This document shows positions 27,300 through 35,998 of a stretch of DNA of 64,000 nt, piece after piece (position 1 is the stretch's first letter; every line of letters starts with the position of its first letter). Origin of the DNA: Legionella cherrii (GTDB taxonomy: Bacteria; Pseudomonadota; Gammaproteobacteria; Legionellales; Legionellaceae); assembly GCF_900635815.1 (NCBI RefSeq), contig NZ_LR134173.1, forward strand, positions 1,892,001-1,956,000, in the 5' to 3' direction. The translations under genes and the position numbers were made by a program. A model generated the notes under the pieces. It was not told the DNA's origin and searched no databases. It saw nothing but the letters and a program-made list of their open reading frames with translations.

Positions 27300-29066
27300 G
27301 TGATTTCTAAGAATTCGGTCCTTTCTGCAACAGAAGCCGCCACTCCAATATGGCAAAATTTAAGCCTTACAGATCAAAAAAATATTTCAGACCGAATGGA
27401 GCAATGGTTTGCAGAGATAGAAAAACAAAATCAACCTAATAATACTGAAACAAATTCTTATTTAGCAACTCAATTTTTGTCACATTTTGGATTAAAAAAT
27501 GCCTCAGAGGTATTTGATTTTCTGAAAACGACTGGCGGTAATGTGACATTAACCATGATAGCTCGAGAAATAATGAAAGAAGAGGCACGAATTGATTCGA
27601 TCAGGGAACGTAATACAGAAGAAATGCTCAGCCAACAGCGACACTTGATTTTTCTTCTTATGGGAATTATTGCAGAGCGAGAAGAACTGGCTAAAAATGT
27701 AGATCAGCTTATTCGACTTGAAATCGACAAACATCTTCTAAAGGATAAACAGGAACAGAGTAAAGAAACAACCTCAGATCGCTCTCCAATTCAAATTATA
27801 GAAGATATGATTGCTCATTACGTTGAGACCATTAAAGTTTTAGATGAAAAACTGGATGAATTGGAACACCAATTAGAGCAGGTTGAAGAAGAATTACTGG
27901 CTCTCGAAGAGGAAGGGCAACGTATGGAAGCTTACCATGAGGCACTTCATACCCATATCGATATACTGGATGCGTATTTGCAACTGCCTATTTTCAAGCA
28001 TCCGCAAGGAAATCCGGCCGCTTTTTCTGCACAAAGAATATCGGTTTTGGTGGACGATCTAAAACGGTATAAAGCGCAGGAAGAACTCTATAAAAGCACA
28101 GCTTCTGATGATCCCCAGGTTCATGAAGTTGAAAAAAGACGTCTCAGTAGACACATTACAACGATTGAACATGAACTGAGTGTTCATAAAGTTCATCTGA
28201 GCCAAACAACAACGAACTATGAAGAATTATTTCGCTTCGCTTTGGAACAAACCCGAGCCAAAATAAGAGAGCATCAGAGTATTCCTGGACAATTGGACCC
28301 TGAAATCGAAGGCTTAAAATTACGTGAACGAGGATTGGTTTCCGCGTTGAAAGTAATGAACAACAAAAAAATACTTCTTAATGATAAATTAGAACAAGTG
28401 TTTGATTATTCCCAAGCCCGTTTTAGTATCAAACATGAGGATGCAAAATTTCTTGTGCAAACAGATGATGGTTCTTATGCTCTGCTTCCTAAAGATAAGG
28501 ATCCTAATCAATTGACTGAGGAGGACTGGTTACAAGCTAAGCGTGATTTTGAGCAAGCGAAAGAACGAATTCAAACCCCTCGCTATAATTGTCTTGAAAA
28601 AATACAAGAAAATTTGCAGAAGCATGTGCATCGCTACGAACAACATCTAAATTTAAGAGAAGTATTAAAAAACCAAAAATCAGAAATGCAACGAGCCAGA
28701 AATGAAATGGGAGAAACATTAAGGGAAACTCGTGCCCAAAAAGTATTATTAAGTAGAAATCCCGGTTTGTCACTTACTCCAAAAACAGATCCTCAGGCAA
28801 GTTATTCACAAATGATCGAGAAATTTGAATCTTTGGTATTAAAAGCACCTAAAAAAGACGATATAGAAAAAGCACGGAATATTGTCGAGAGTTCAACCAT
28901 ATCCCCTAAAAGCAAAGGAGAGCTTAATAAATTAATCGAACAAGTTTCGCCAGAGAAAATTATGGAATCACAGCAAAGGCTTCAATGGCTCTATAGTGCC
29001 AGACGATTAATAAAAGATACATCACCCACCCCTAATGTCGATCCGACATTGCAAAAAAAAGATTAG
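27300..29066 (+). CDS. Long coiled-coil protein of unknown function
   Basis: 588 residues, mostly alpha-helical with heptad-rich stretches (VLDEKLDELEHQLEQVEEEL near residue 190; others around 280-360 and 440-490). No signal peptide or membrane segment. The region RHLIFLLMGIIAEREELAKN is the only hydrophobic patch. The GTG at 27300 has TTGGAG 8 nt before it; an upstream GTG adds 7 residues. A TATAAT at 27263-27268 is a possible -10. Long coiled-coil proteins are common among Legionella effectors, but nothing here proves it; a cytoplasmic structural role is equally possible. Confidence 0.65.
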   Translation: MISKNSVLSATEAATPIWQNLSLTDQKNISDRMEQWFAEIEKQNQPNNTETNSYLATQFLSHFGLKNASEVFDFLKTTGGNVTLTMIAREIMKEEARIDSIRERNTEEMLSQQRHLIFLLMGIIAEREELAKNVDQLIRLEIDKHLLKDKQEQSKETTSDRSPIQIIEDMIAHYVETIKVLDEKLDELEHQLEQVEEELLALEEEGQRMEAYHEALHTHIDILDAYLQLPIFKHPQGNPAAFSAQRISVLVDDLKRYKAQEELYKSTASDDPQVHEVEKRRLSRHITTIEHELSVHKVHLSQTTTNYEELFRFALEQTRAKIREHQSIPGQLDPEIEGLKLRERGLVSALKVMNNKKILLNDKLEQVFDYSQARFSIKHEDAKFLVQTDDGSYALLPKDKDPNQLTEEDWLQAKRDFEQAKERIQTPRYNCLEKIQENLQKHVHRYEQHLNLREVLKNQKSEMQRARNEMGETLRETRAQKVLLSRNPGLSLTPKTDPQASYSQMIEKFESLVLKAPKKDDIEKARNIVESSTISPKSKGELNKLIEQVSPEKIMESQQRLQWLYSARRLIKDTSPTPNVDPTLQKKD

Positions 29067-29180
29067 GCAAAACAAAACTTTTGGATTCACATGGAATTTT
29101 GTTAGGAATTGCATTCAGCAGGGATGATGAATGAGGGTATTTCGTGTATAATGCCGGCAATTTATTTTTCAGGTTGCTTT

Positions 29181-30194
29181 ATGAATAAACAGGATTTTTA
29201 CTTCGATTTACCTCCAGAATTAATAGCTCAGTATCCTTTACCAAATCGTAGTGATTCGCGTCTTTTAATATATGATCGTCAAAAAGGTGACTACGGTCAT
29301 TACCAATTTCGTGAAATCGCTGATTTTTTAAACCCTGGTGATTTATTGGTAATGAATGACTCCAAAGTTATCCCAGCCCGACTTCATGGCCAAAAAACTA
29401 CTGGAGGGAAGGTTGAGTTATTAGTCGAGCGAATTACGGGTGAGTTCACTTTTCTAGCTCATATTAAAGCCAGCAAGTCATTAAAATCGGGTTCAATTAT
29501 TAAGCTGGAGCAAAATAAAGAAATTGAAGTTCTTGATAGGCAGGATGATTTATTCACTTGCAAAGCGGATATGGATGTCTTGACATTATTAAATGGGATA
29601 GGACACATTCCCTTACCTCCTTACATTACCCGAAATGATGAACATCTGGATCAAGACCGTTATCAAACAGTGTATGCAAAACATGAAGGATCTGTAGCGG
29701 CACCAACCGCGGGTTTGCATTTTGATGAATCGGTATTATCCAGCTTACATTCACGAGGTGTTGCAGTAGCTTATCTTACTTTGCATGTTGGGGCTGGGAC
29801 ATTTAGACCTGTTCGTTGCGATAACATCAAAGATCATAAAATGCATAGCGAGCGATTTACAATAAGTCCTGAACTATGTGCTGCGGTACATGCTACAAAG
29901 GCTGCAGGAAATAGGGTAATCGCAGTCGGTACAACTGCTATGCGAAGTCTTGAGAGTGCGGTCCAAAATGGAACACTTACTCCATGCAGTAGGGATACAG
30001 ACATCTTTATTTACCCAGGATATGAGTTTAAGATTTGTGATGGATTAATGACCAATTTTCACTTACCTGAATCGACTTTATTAATGCTGGTTTCCGCTTT
30101 TATTGGTCATAAACAGGCAATGATGCTTTATCAAGAAGCAATTGAAAAAAAATACAGATTTTTTAGTTATGGTGACACCAGTTTATTGCTATAA
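29181..30194 (+). CDS. queA: S-adenosylmethionine:tRNA ribosyltransferase-isomerase QueA
   Basis: Transfers the ribosyl part of SAM onto preQ1 at position 34 of tRNA to give epoxyqueuosine. 337 residues beginning MNKQDFYFDLPPELIAQYPL, with SDSRLLIYDRQ, DLLVMNDSKVIPARLHG, GSVAAPTAGLHFDE, LTLHVGAGTFRPVR, VIAVGTTAMRSLES and TNFHLPESTLLMLVSAF, all conserved. The ATG at 29181 gives the usual start; an upstream in-frame start at 29109 adds 24 unconserved residues. A TATAAT lies at 29147-29152. The gene is followed by a degenerate Tgt-like gene. Confidence 0.97.
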   Translation: MNKQDFYFDLPPELIAQYPLPNRSDSRLLIYDRQKGDYGHYQFREIADFLNPGDLLVMNDSKVIPARLHGQKTTGGKVELLVERITGEFTFLAHIKASKSLKSGSIIKLEQNKEIEVLDRQDDLFTCKADMDVLTLLNGIGHIPLPPYITRNDEHLDQDRYQTVYAKHEGSVAAPTAGLHFDESVLSSLHSRGVAVAYLTLHVGAGTFRPVRCDNIKDHKMHSERFTISPELCAAVHATKAAGNRVIAVGTTAMRSLESAVQNGTLTPCSRDTDIFIYPGYEFKICDGLMTNFHLPESTLLMLVSAFIGHKQAMMLYQEAIEKKYRFFSYGDTSLLL

Positions 30195-30234
30195 ATCAGG
30201 TGACTGTCTACCAAAAAGCCTCAGTGCAGCTGCT

Positions 30235-30318
30235 CGTCATCCCGAAGAAAGCGAGGGATTTCCATGCCGTAGCGCAGTGTCACAATGGGGGAGAGCCCGC
30301 GCTGCACTCAGGATGACG
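30235..30318. repeat. Dispersed palindromic repeat, copy B
   Basis: 84 bp bounded by CGTCATCCCGA and TCAGGATGACG, with one mismatch between the ends. It is a second copy of the element at 16607-16707, located between queA and the Tgt-like gene. Confidence 0.65.
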
Positions 30319-30345
30319 ATAGTTAGCTAAATCAGGAGATTAGGA

Positions 30346-31170
30346 ATGTTGGCTGCAGTACAGAATTTTTTACCCGTTTTAACTTCGGAAGCAGGTTTGT
30401 GCCTTACAACGGCAAATTGGCAAGAAGCAAAAGTAACCGCAGCATCTTTTTCTCTAGAACGTTTGTTGTATAAACCTGGTCAAGATGTGCTTAAAAAAAT
30501 ATCTGATTTGTCAGATTATCTCGTTTGGCCTGATTTTATCGTGCTGAATGCAGCATCACTCGTGGCAAATAAAGAAGGAATCTATACGCTAAAATCTCCT
30601 TATGATGGTTCTAGAATAAAATTTAATTTGGGAGATTTGATCTCTCTGATTCAGCACTTAAAACCCAATGCAGTCATTTTACCCCAACACATCACCCAAG
30701 ATTTTCCACAAATTTGGGATAATTGGAATGATGCGATAGTTCCATTTATACATGTAGATGATCTCAAGAAACATACGTTGGTTAAGACGCATGGCGTTTA
30801 TTTTAATGTGATGACCGAGTTGGATTGGGAACAATTAAATCGTTGGGCGCATGTACCACGTTATATCATGGGCAGTTTTGACTCCGAATTAATATGGTGC
30901 TTGCACAATAAGGGTATAGAGTTTATTGAGACCGATGAACCAGCCCAAGCAGCATTGCAAGGAAAAGTTTACAGTCGAGTAGGGGATGTCGATTTAACGG
31001 ATCCAAAAACACAAATGAAATTTGAACTCATTGATGCCGATTGCGTTTGCCCTACTTGTTCCCAACAATTTACCTGCGCCTATCTGCATCACTTATTGCA
31101 ACATACCCCTTTATTATGTCAGCGATTATTGATTCAACATAATGTGTTTTATGTGCAGAATCATAAATAA
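30346..31170 (+). CDS. Degenerate tRNA-guanine transglycosylase-like protein
   Basis: 274 residues, against about 375 for bacterial Tgt. It aligns by eye to Tgt at both ends. Residues 42-60 (YKPGQDVLKKISDLSDYLVW) match the Tgt segment before the active site, and the C-terminal part has PRYIMG, then the zinc site C233-x-C235-xx-C238 with CAYLHHL and a final His at 265. The catalytic DSGGF segment is replaced by NAASLV, the nucleophile segment FDCVMPTRNARNG by IETDEPAQAALQG, and about 95 residues of the middle barrel are missing. It therefore looks like a zinc-binding pseudoenzyme. Context beside queA supports a link to queuosine. Confidence 0.75.
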   Translation: MLAAVQNFLPVLTSEAGLCLTTANWQEAKVTAASFSLERLLYKPGQDVLKKISDLSDYLVWPDFIVLNAASLVANKEGIYTLKSPYDGSRIKFNLGDLISLIQHLKPNAVILPQHITQDFPQIWDNWNDAIVPFIHVDDLKKHTLVKTHGVYFNVMTELDWEQLNRWAHVPRYIMGSFDSELIWCLHNKGIEFIETDEPAQAALQGKVYSRVGDVDLTDPKTQMKFELIDADCVCPTCSQQFTCAYLHHLLQHTPLLCQRLLIQHNVFYVQNHK

Positions 31171-31173
31171 ATT

Positions 31174-31225
31174 TTGCCCTTCTCCCCACAAGGGGTGAAG
31201 GTGTCCGCAGGGCAGATGAGGGCGT
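31174..31225. repeat. Imperfect inverted repeat after Tgt-like gene
   Basis: CCTTCTCCCC-ACAA-GGGGTGAAGG, with an outer GCCC / AGGGC pairing and a further GGGCAGATGAGGGCG tail. It is directly downstream of the Tgt-like stop and may end that transcript. Confidence 0.4.
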
Positions 31226-31251
31226 TATTACATCTTAATTTTTTATAATGT

Positions 31252-31280
31252 TTGACAGTTTTTTCCATAACAGCTAGCAT
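31252..31280 (+). promoter_or_regulatory. Promoter of the thiamin operon
   Basis: TTGACA (31252-31257), 17-nt spacer, TAGCAT (31275-31280). Transcription would begin about 10 nt before the TPP aptamer. A TATAAT at 31244-31249 just upstream lacks a good -35. Confidence 0.55.
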
Positions 31281-31292
31281 TACCAACAATTG

Positions 31293-31372
31293 ATGGCGCG
31301 GGGTGTCGTGATAAACGTCTGAGAAATACCCGTTGAACTTGATCTGGTTCATACCAGCGTAAGAACGCCTTA
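31293..31372 (+). ncRNA. TPP riboswitch (THI element)
   Basis: The conserved core is present in order: GGGGTGTC, CTGAGAAATACCC, TTGAACTTGATCTGG, TTCATACCAGCGTAAGAA, closed by GGCG (31295-31298) pairing with CGCC (31366-31369). TPP binding would turn off the downstream thi operon. The 175-nt expression platform before the first start codon contains short hairpins such as GAAG-GTTAA-CTTC, but no obvious terminator. Confidence 0.93.
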
Positions 31373-31547
31373 AAACTGAATTTCATTTTAGAACAGTTGA
31401 GCTTTTGAATGTCCTGTCATGGTGTATTAGCTCCCTTTTAGCGAGTGATTACCAACAGTGCTAATGAAGGTTAACTTCTTCAATTTAGTCTTTACGCGAT
31501 ATCTTTAGCCATCCTTTATTTTATCAATTAATACAAGGAGCTATGGC

Positions 31548-32492
31548 ATGAGCGCATTATCTACAAGAACAACTTTATTACTCAATTGGTATGCAAACCC
31601 ATACCATACCCCAATTTTTGTTGCTCATTCTTTAGGTTATTACCAACAGGAAGGCATAAAACTTGCAATTTTGGAGCCTAGTGATCCCAGTGATGTGACT
31701 GAAATTGTAGGTATGGGGCATGTTGATTTTGGTGTTAAAGCCATGATTCATACTTTGGCCGCTCGTGCAAAAGGTTATCCTGTGACATCAATTGGAACGC
31801 TATTGGATGAACCTCCGACCGGGCTCATCGCACTGAAGTCCAGTGGCATTAATTCATTCCAAGATATTGTCGGTAAAAGGGTAGGGTATATTGGTGAGTT
31901 CGGCAAAATCATTATTGATAATTTGGCACAATTAGCTGGTATTGATTCGGCCAGTTATGAAACAGTGCGTATTGGCATGAATGTGACTGATGCAATTTGT
32001 CGTGACCTAATTGATACCGGCATTGGTTTTATTAATTTTCAAAAAGTTGAATTGGAGCATCTGCGGGGTGAAACAGTATTTTTACGCCTGGATCAGCTAG
32101 CCGGTCTAGGTTGCTGCTGTTTTTGCTCCATTCAGTTTATTGTGCCTGAAAGGATGCTGAAAAATCCTGAAACTATTAAAGGTTTTCTCAAAGCCACACA
32201 ACGCGGAGCAGCGTTTACTACCGAAAATCCAGATGAAGCTTATGAACTCTTATGTAAAACAAAGCCTCAGTTACGAACTCCCATGTATCATACGATTTTC
32301 ATTCGAAGCTTGCCCTTTTTCTCGCGCACGCTTTTGAATGTAGAACGTGATTGGAATAAGGTAGGGCGTTTTGGCAAGCATTTAGGAGTAATTGATGACT
32401 CTTTCTCAGTGCATTCGTGTTATACCAATGAGCTACTGCCTAAGATGCCTCATTCTGATTTAGAGCCTATTGCATGTTGTGTGGGGGAATAA
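31548..32492 (+). CDS. Thi5/NMT1-type HMP-P synthase
   Basis: Makes the thiamin pyrimidine HMP-P from PLP and one of its own histidines, a single-turnover route known from yeast Thi5 and from a L. pneumophila homologue. The 314 residues follow yeast Thi5 closely: YHTPIFVAHSLGYYQQEGI, ILEPSDPSDVTEIVG, VKAMIHTLAARAKGYPVTS with H68 at the donor histidine and K64 at the PLP lysine, VGYIGEFGKIIID, and the iron-site motif GLGCCCFC (cysteines 189-193). No signal peptide, so it is not a periplasmic binding protein despite the fold. AAGGAG lies 7 nt before the ATG. First gene after the riboswitch; no thiC in the window. Confidence 0.93.
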   Translation: MSALSTRTTLLLNWYANPYHTPIFVAHSLGYYQQEGIKLAILEPSDPSDVTEIVGMGHVDFGVKAMIHTLAARAKGYPVTSIGTLLDEPPTGLIALKSSGINSFQDIVGKRVGYIGEFGKIIIDNLAQLAGIDSASYETVRIGMNVTDAICRDLIDTGIGFINFQKVELEHLRGETVFLRLDQLAGLGCCCFCSIQFIVPERMLKNPETIKGFLKATQRGAAFTTENPDEAYELLCKTKPQLRTPMYHTIFIRSLPFFSRTLLNVERDWNKVGRFGKHLGVIDDSFSVHSCYTNELLPKMPHSDLEPIACCVGE

Positions 32493-32498
32493 TTGTGG

Positions 32499-32516
32499 GT
32501 TGGGCCATGGCCCAAC
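32499..32516. terminator. Palindrome between thi5 and thiO
   Basis: Perfect 18-bp palindrome GTTGGGCCATGGCCCAAC, 7 nt past the Thi5 stop. As an mRNA hairpin it could partly terminate or shield the upstream message, giving more Thi5 than downstream enzymes. Confidence 0.45.
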
Positions 32517-32613
32517 TTTAGAGAATTTAAGCAGTATTTGCTATTCATCTTATAGTTACTTGTTGGGGCAAGGCTTAACCGACGGGATTTTATTTTTGAG
32601 TGATTTTGATTAA

Positions 32614-33675
32614 ATGAAAAATGTTGCTGTTGTTGGTGCTGGCATCATGGGGTGTTTGCTGGCTTTGCGGTTACACAATGAGGGATGGCAGGTAACCCTA
32701 TTTGAGGCAGAGAGCGCGTTCAATAATTGCAGCTACGCCGCTGCAGGTTTATTGGCACCCTGGTCTGAGCTTGATAAAGCGGAGCATGTAATTTTCAAGT
32801 TGGGCATGGAGTCAGTTGATACATTATGGAAGTCTATTTTGCATCAATTAACGGAACCGGTATATTTTCGTCAAAAAGGTTCTCTTGTGGTGCACCACCC
32901 TCAAGATAAAGCAGAATGGCAGCAGTTCAGTACACGGATTGTGAATAAATTAAGTGACTCATGTTATCAAGTGCTCACTCAAGACTCTCTGGAGCAGCTT
33001 GAACCGGAGCTGAATCATTTCCATGCAGGGTATTATTTCCCCAAAGAAGCGCAACTTGATAATCAGAGTTTATTGCTGGCACTCAAAAAACATCTTTGCC
33101 AACAAGGAGTCATTTGGCGGGACCAAACTTATGTTTCTTACATCCATTCAGGTAAAGTAGAAACAGGAAATACATCTTATTTATTTGATTTTGTTTTTGA
33201 TTGCAGAGGCATTGGAGCAAAAAGCACTTTTGCAAATTTACGCGGGCTTCGTGGAGAACTGATTTGGCTTCATGCACCAGACGTGCAATTACAAAGGCCA
33301 ATACGCTTCTTGCATCCAAGATATACCATTTATATTGCTCCTCGCCCGAACTCTTATTACCTTATCGGTGCCAGCGAATTGGAGACAGAAGACTCCAGTC
33401 CAATTTCGGTACGAACGACGCTTGAACTATTAACAGCTGCTTACTATGTACACCGAGGTTTTGCTGAAGCACGAATCATTAAAACGGTGACGCACTGTCG
33501 TCCCACCTTAGTGCATCATCAGCCGCGCATAAAATATGCAAAGCAACTGATTGCGGTAAATGGACTTTATCGTCATGGATTTTTAATCGCGCCTGCATTG
33601 GTAGAGGAAATTCTACGTGGACTAAAGAGCAATCAAAAAGACATTTATTATCCTGAGCTCTGGGAGGCTTATTGA
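32614..33675 (+). CDS. thiO: Glycine oxidase ThiO
   Basis: FAD-dependent oxidase of 353 residues that supplies dehydroglycine for thiazole formation. N-terminal dinucleotide-binding VAVVGAGIMGCLLALRLHNEG and EAESAFNNCSYAAAGLLAPW; GYYFPKEAQLDNQSLLLALK, DFVFDCRGIGAKS, LRGELIWLHAP and a C-terminal LIAVNGLYRHGFLIAPALVE, typical of DAO-family ThiO. Overlaps thiS by 4 nt (ATGA). Confidence 0.92.
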   Translation: MKNVAVVGAGIMGCLLALRLHNEGWQVTLFEAESAFNNCSYAAAGLLAPWSELDKAEHVIFKLGMESVDTLWKSILHQLTEPVYFRQKGSLVVHHPQDKAEWQQFSTRIVNKLSDSCYQVLTQDSLEQLEPELNHFHAGYYFPKEAQLDNQSLLLALKKHLCQQGVIWRDQTYVSYIHSGKVETGNTSYLFDFVFDCRGIGAKSTFANLRGLRGELIWLHAPDVQLQRPIRFLHPRYTIYIAPRPNSYYLIGASELETEDSSPISVRTTLELLTAAYYVHRGFAEARIIKTVTHCRPTLVHHQPRIKYAKQLIAVNGLYRHGFLIAPALVEEILRGLKSNQKDIYYPELWEAY

Positions 33676-33875
33676 TGATTATTTACATAAATGATAAACC
33701 ACTAACTGTAGATGCATCCAGTACGCTGCAGGCAATACTTGAACGGAAGAACGGTATTGCCGCACACGCGGCAATCGCAATTAATAATCAGTTTATCCCC
33801 AAATCAATGTTGGCGGAGACGACCTTGTGCGAGGGAGACCGTATTGATCTCATCGTGCCAATGCAAGGAGGGTAA
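33672..33875 (+). CDS. thiS: Sulfur carrier protein ThiS
   Basis: 67 residues with beta-grasp pattern and the required C-terminal Gly-Gly (IDLIVPMQGG), which is adenylated by ThiF and then carries sulfur as thiocarboxylate to ThiG. ATG overlaps the thiO stop; thiG begins 2 nt later. Confidence 0.95.
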   Translation: MMIIYINDKPLTVDASSTLQAILERKNGIAAHAAIAINNQFIPKSMLAETTLCEGDRIDLIVPMQGG

Positions 33876-33877
33876 TC

Positions 33878-34663
33878 ATGTGGCATTTAGCAGATAAGCT
33901 TTTAACAAGTCGGTTGCTTTTGGGGACTGCGGGTTATCCATCACTTGAGGTAATGACCGATGCGGTAAGGGCCTCCAAAACAGAGGTAATTACCGTTTCT
34001 CTGAAAAGACAAATGGCCAGTGGTACAGGTAGCGATTTATTTTGGCAAACCATTCAGTCTTTGAATTGTTGTTTACTGCCCAATACTGCGGGTTGTCGTG
34101 ATGCACAGACTGCGATTACTACTGCTGAAATGGCGCGTGAACTTTTTAATACCTCATGGATTAAATTGGAAGTGATTGGTGATGACTTGAGTCTGCAGCC
34201 GGATCCCTTTGAGTTATTGCGTGCAGCGAATGAATTAGTAAAACGAGGATTTGAGGTCTTTCCATATTGTACTGATGACTTAGTTTTATGCCAACGTCTC
34301 ATGGATTGTGGTTGTAGGATTTTGATGCCGTGGGCGGCACCTATTGGTTCAGGAAAAGGATTACTCAATCCTTTTGCGTTGGAGACATTACGTCATCGAT
34401 TAACGGATGTAACCTTGATTGTCGATGCGGGGATTGGTAAGCCATCGCATGCGACACGGATTTTGGAGTTAGGTTTTGATGGGGTGTTACTGAATAGTGC
34501 GGTTGCTTCTGCGATTCATCCGGTAGCCATGGCGGAAGCTTTTTCACATGCAGTTATTGCTGGACGAAGTGCTTTCGAGGCAGGTCTTATGCCGGAGCGG
34601 ATTACCGCTCAATCATGTACCCCTTTAATCGATACACCTTTTTGGCATCAGGAGGTTCTATGA
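33878..34663 (+). CDS. thiG: Thiazole synthase ThiG
   Basis: TIM-barrel enzyme that assembles the thiazole phosphate from DXP, dehydroglycine and ThiS-thiocarboxylate. 261 residues: LLLGTAGYPSLEVMTDAV, TVSLKRQMASGTGSDLFW, LLPNTAGCRDAQTAITTAEM, WIKLEVIGDDLSLQPDPFEL with the Schiff-base lysine, RILMPWAAPIGSGKGLLNP, IVDAGIGKPSHATRILELG and GFDGVLLNSAVASA. All key motifs intact. Its stop overlaps the next start (ATGA). Confidence 0.96.
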   Translation: MWHLADKLLTSRLLLGTAGYPSLEVMTDAVRASKTEVITVSLKRQMASGTGSDLFWQTIQSLNCCLLPNTAGCRDAQTAITTAEMARELFNTSWIKLEVIGDDLSLQPDPFELLRAANELVKRGFEVFPYCTDDLVLCQRLMDCGCRILMPWAAPIGSGKGLLNPFALETLRHRLTDVTLIVDAGIGKPSHATRILELGFDGVLLNSAVASAIHPVAMAEAFSHAVIAGRSAFEAGLMPERITAQSCTPLIDTPFWHQEVL

Positions 34664-35946
34664 TGAACACGGTGTGGTGCAATACTGGTAGTGAAATCGA
34701 TCGGCAAACAGTGCGTGGATTGGGTCTTGAAATGCAACAACAGCTATTCAATGGATCCAATCATCCCAAGGCAATTAAAATAAGCGAATCCATTTCTCGC
34801 AAAGACTTACAAATCCTAAACAATTATTCTGGGCCTGTAGTTTTAGATTTTACTTTACCTTTTCAACATATTGATAATAATGCGGATGATTTAACTGCAG
34901 GGTTTTCTTTTGCGGATGTTTTGGTCTTGAATACACTTGAGGCCGAATTGATTTTAAACCGCAAGATCATGACCCATCAAGCCATGCAGGAAGCGGCTCA
35001 TGAATTATTAACCCTGGGGGCTAAAAGTATTTTTCTATTGGGGCGGCATCTGCAAGAAACTTCATGGGAACATGATTATTGGACAAATGGGCTTACTTCA
35101 TTTTGGCTGACGAAAAATCGCTTCTCTGATGCAAAATATCCGGAACTTCGATCAGTTTTATCCGCGGCAATTACTGGGGCATTAGCTTTGGAGTACTCAC
35201 TCGAAGATGCACTAATCATCGCAAAAATGTATGCACACCAAGCAGTCCGTCTGGCAGGAACCAGTTTATGTTATGGTGGTTTCCCAGAGAATGAAATGGA
35301 CCTGCCTTATCTTTCATCCAAACCCCTGAATGAGGCGCCCCAACCATTTAAACCATGTCATCGATTAGGTCTTTATCCTGTGGTTGATTGCTTCTCCTGG
35401 GTCGAAATGCTTTTGAAGCTTGGGGTAAAAACCATTCAATTGCGAATTAAAGAAAAAAGTAAGAGCCTGGAAGAGGAGATGAAGCAAAGTATTGCTTTGG
35501 CTAAAAAGTATGGTGCTACTTTATTTATTAATGACTACTGGGAAATGGCATTAAAGTTGAATGCAGAAGCAGTCCATTTAGGACAATCAGATTTAGATAC
35601 TGCAGATCTTGACGCGATTAGAAATCAGGGAGTGTTTCTCGGAGTGAGTACTCATTGTTATTATGAGGTGGCACGAGCCCATGCGATTTGTCCTTCATAC
35701 ATTGCAATCGGTCCTATTTATCCAACGACCAGCAAGGAAATGCCTTTTTTAGCACAAGGTATTGAACGCTTACATCGCTGGCAACGCACTTTAAATTATC
35801 CTTTGGTTGCAATAGGGGGGATCAATATTGAGCGTATGCCAGATGTGGTTGCTACAGGAGTTCAAGGTATCGCCCTGATTTCTGCAATTACTCAAGCGGA
35901 TGATCCCCAAAGAGCGACGGAGCAACTTTTGAGTTTTGTTGGCTGA
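34660..35946 (+). CDS. thiDE: ThiD-ThiE fusion with eroded kinase half
   Basis: 428 residues. The C-terminal 200 are a sound thiamin-phosphate synthase (ThiE): LYPVVD, VKTIQLRIKEKSKSLEEE, LFINDYWEMALKLNAEAVHLGQSDLD, YIAIGPIYPTTSKEM, YPLVAIGGIN. The N-terminal 220 match the later half of HMP-P kinase (ThiD): ADVLVLNTLEAELILNRK, ELLTLGAKSIFLLGRHL, VLSAAITGALALEYSLEDAL. The first ~60 residues of ThiD with the DPSGGAG motif are gone, and the GTGCT catalytic stretch is ELRSV. So kinase activity is doubtful. AGGAGG lies 4 nt before the ATG, which overlaps the thiG stop. Confidence 0.88.
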   Translation: MMNTVWCNTGSEIDRQTVRGLGLEMQQQLFNGSNHPKAIKISESISRKDLQILNNYSGPVVLDFTLPFQHIDNNADDLTAGFSFADVLVLNTLEAELILNRKIMTHQAMQEAAHELLTLGAKSIFLLGRHLQETSWEHDYWTNGLTSFWLTKNRFSDAKYPELRSVLSAAITGALALEYSLEDALIIAKMYAHQAVRLAGTSLCYGGFPENEMDLPYLSSKPLNEAPQPFKPCHRLGLYPVVDCFSWVEMLLKLGVKTIQLRIKEKSKSLEEEMKQSIALAKKYGATLFINDYWEMALKLNAEAVHLGQSDLDTADLDAIRNQGVFLGVSTHCYYEVARAHAICPSYIAIGPIYPTTSKEMPFLAQGIERLHRWQRTLNYPLVAIGGINIERMPDVVATGVQGIALISAITQADDPQRATEQLLSFVG

Positions 35947-35998
35947 TAGCATTATGGCTAAGCATGTTGAGGCAAAAAACCAGGTTAAGGGACCCAAT

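Noticed and set aside
31548-32492. Call as a periplasmic ABC-transporter binding protein
   Set aside because: Same fold, but there is no signal peptide and the Thi5-specific His, Lys and CCCFC are present.
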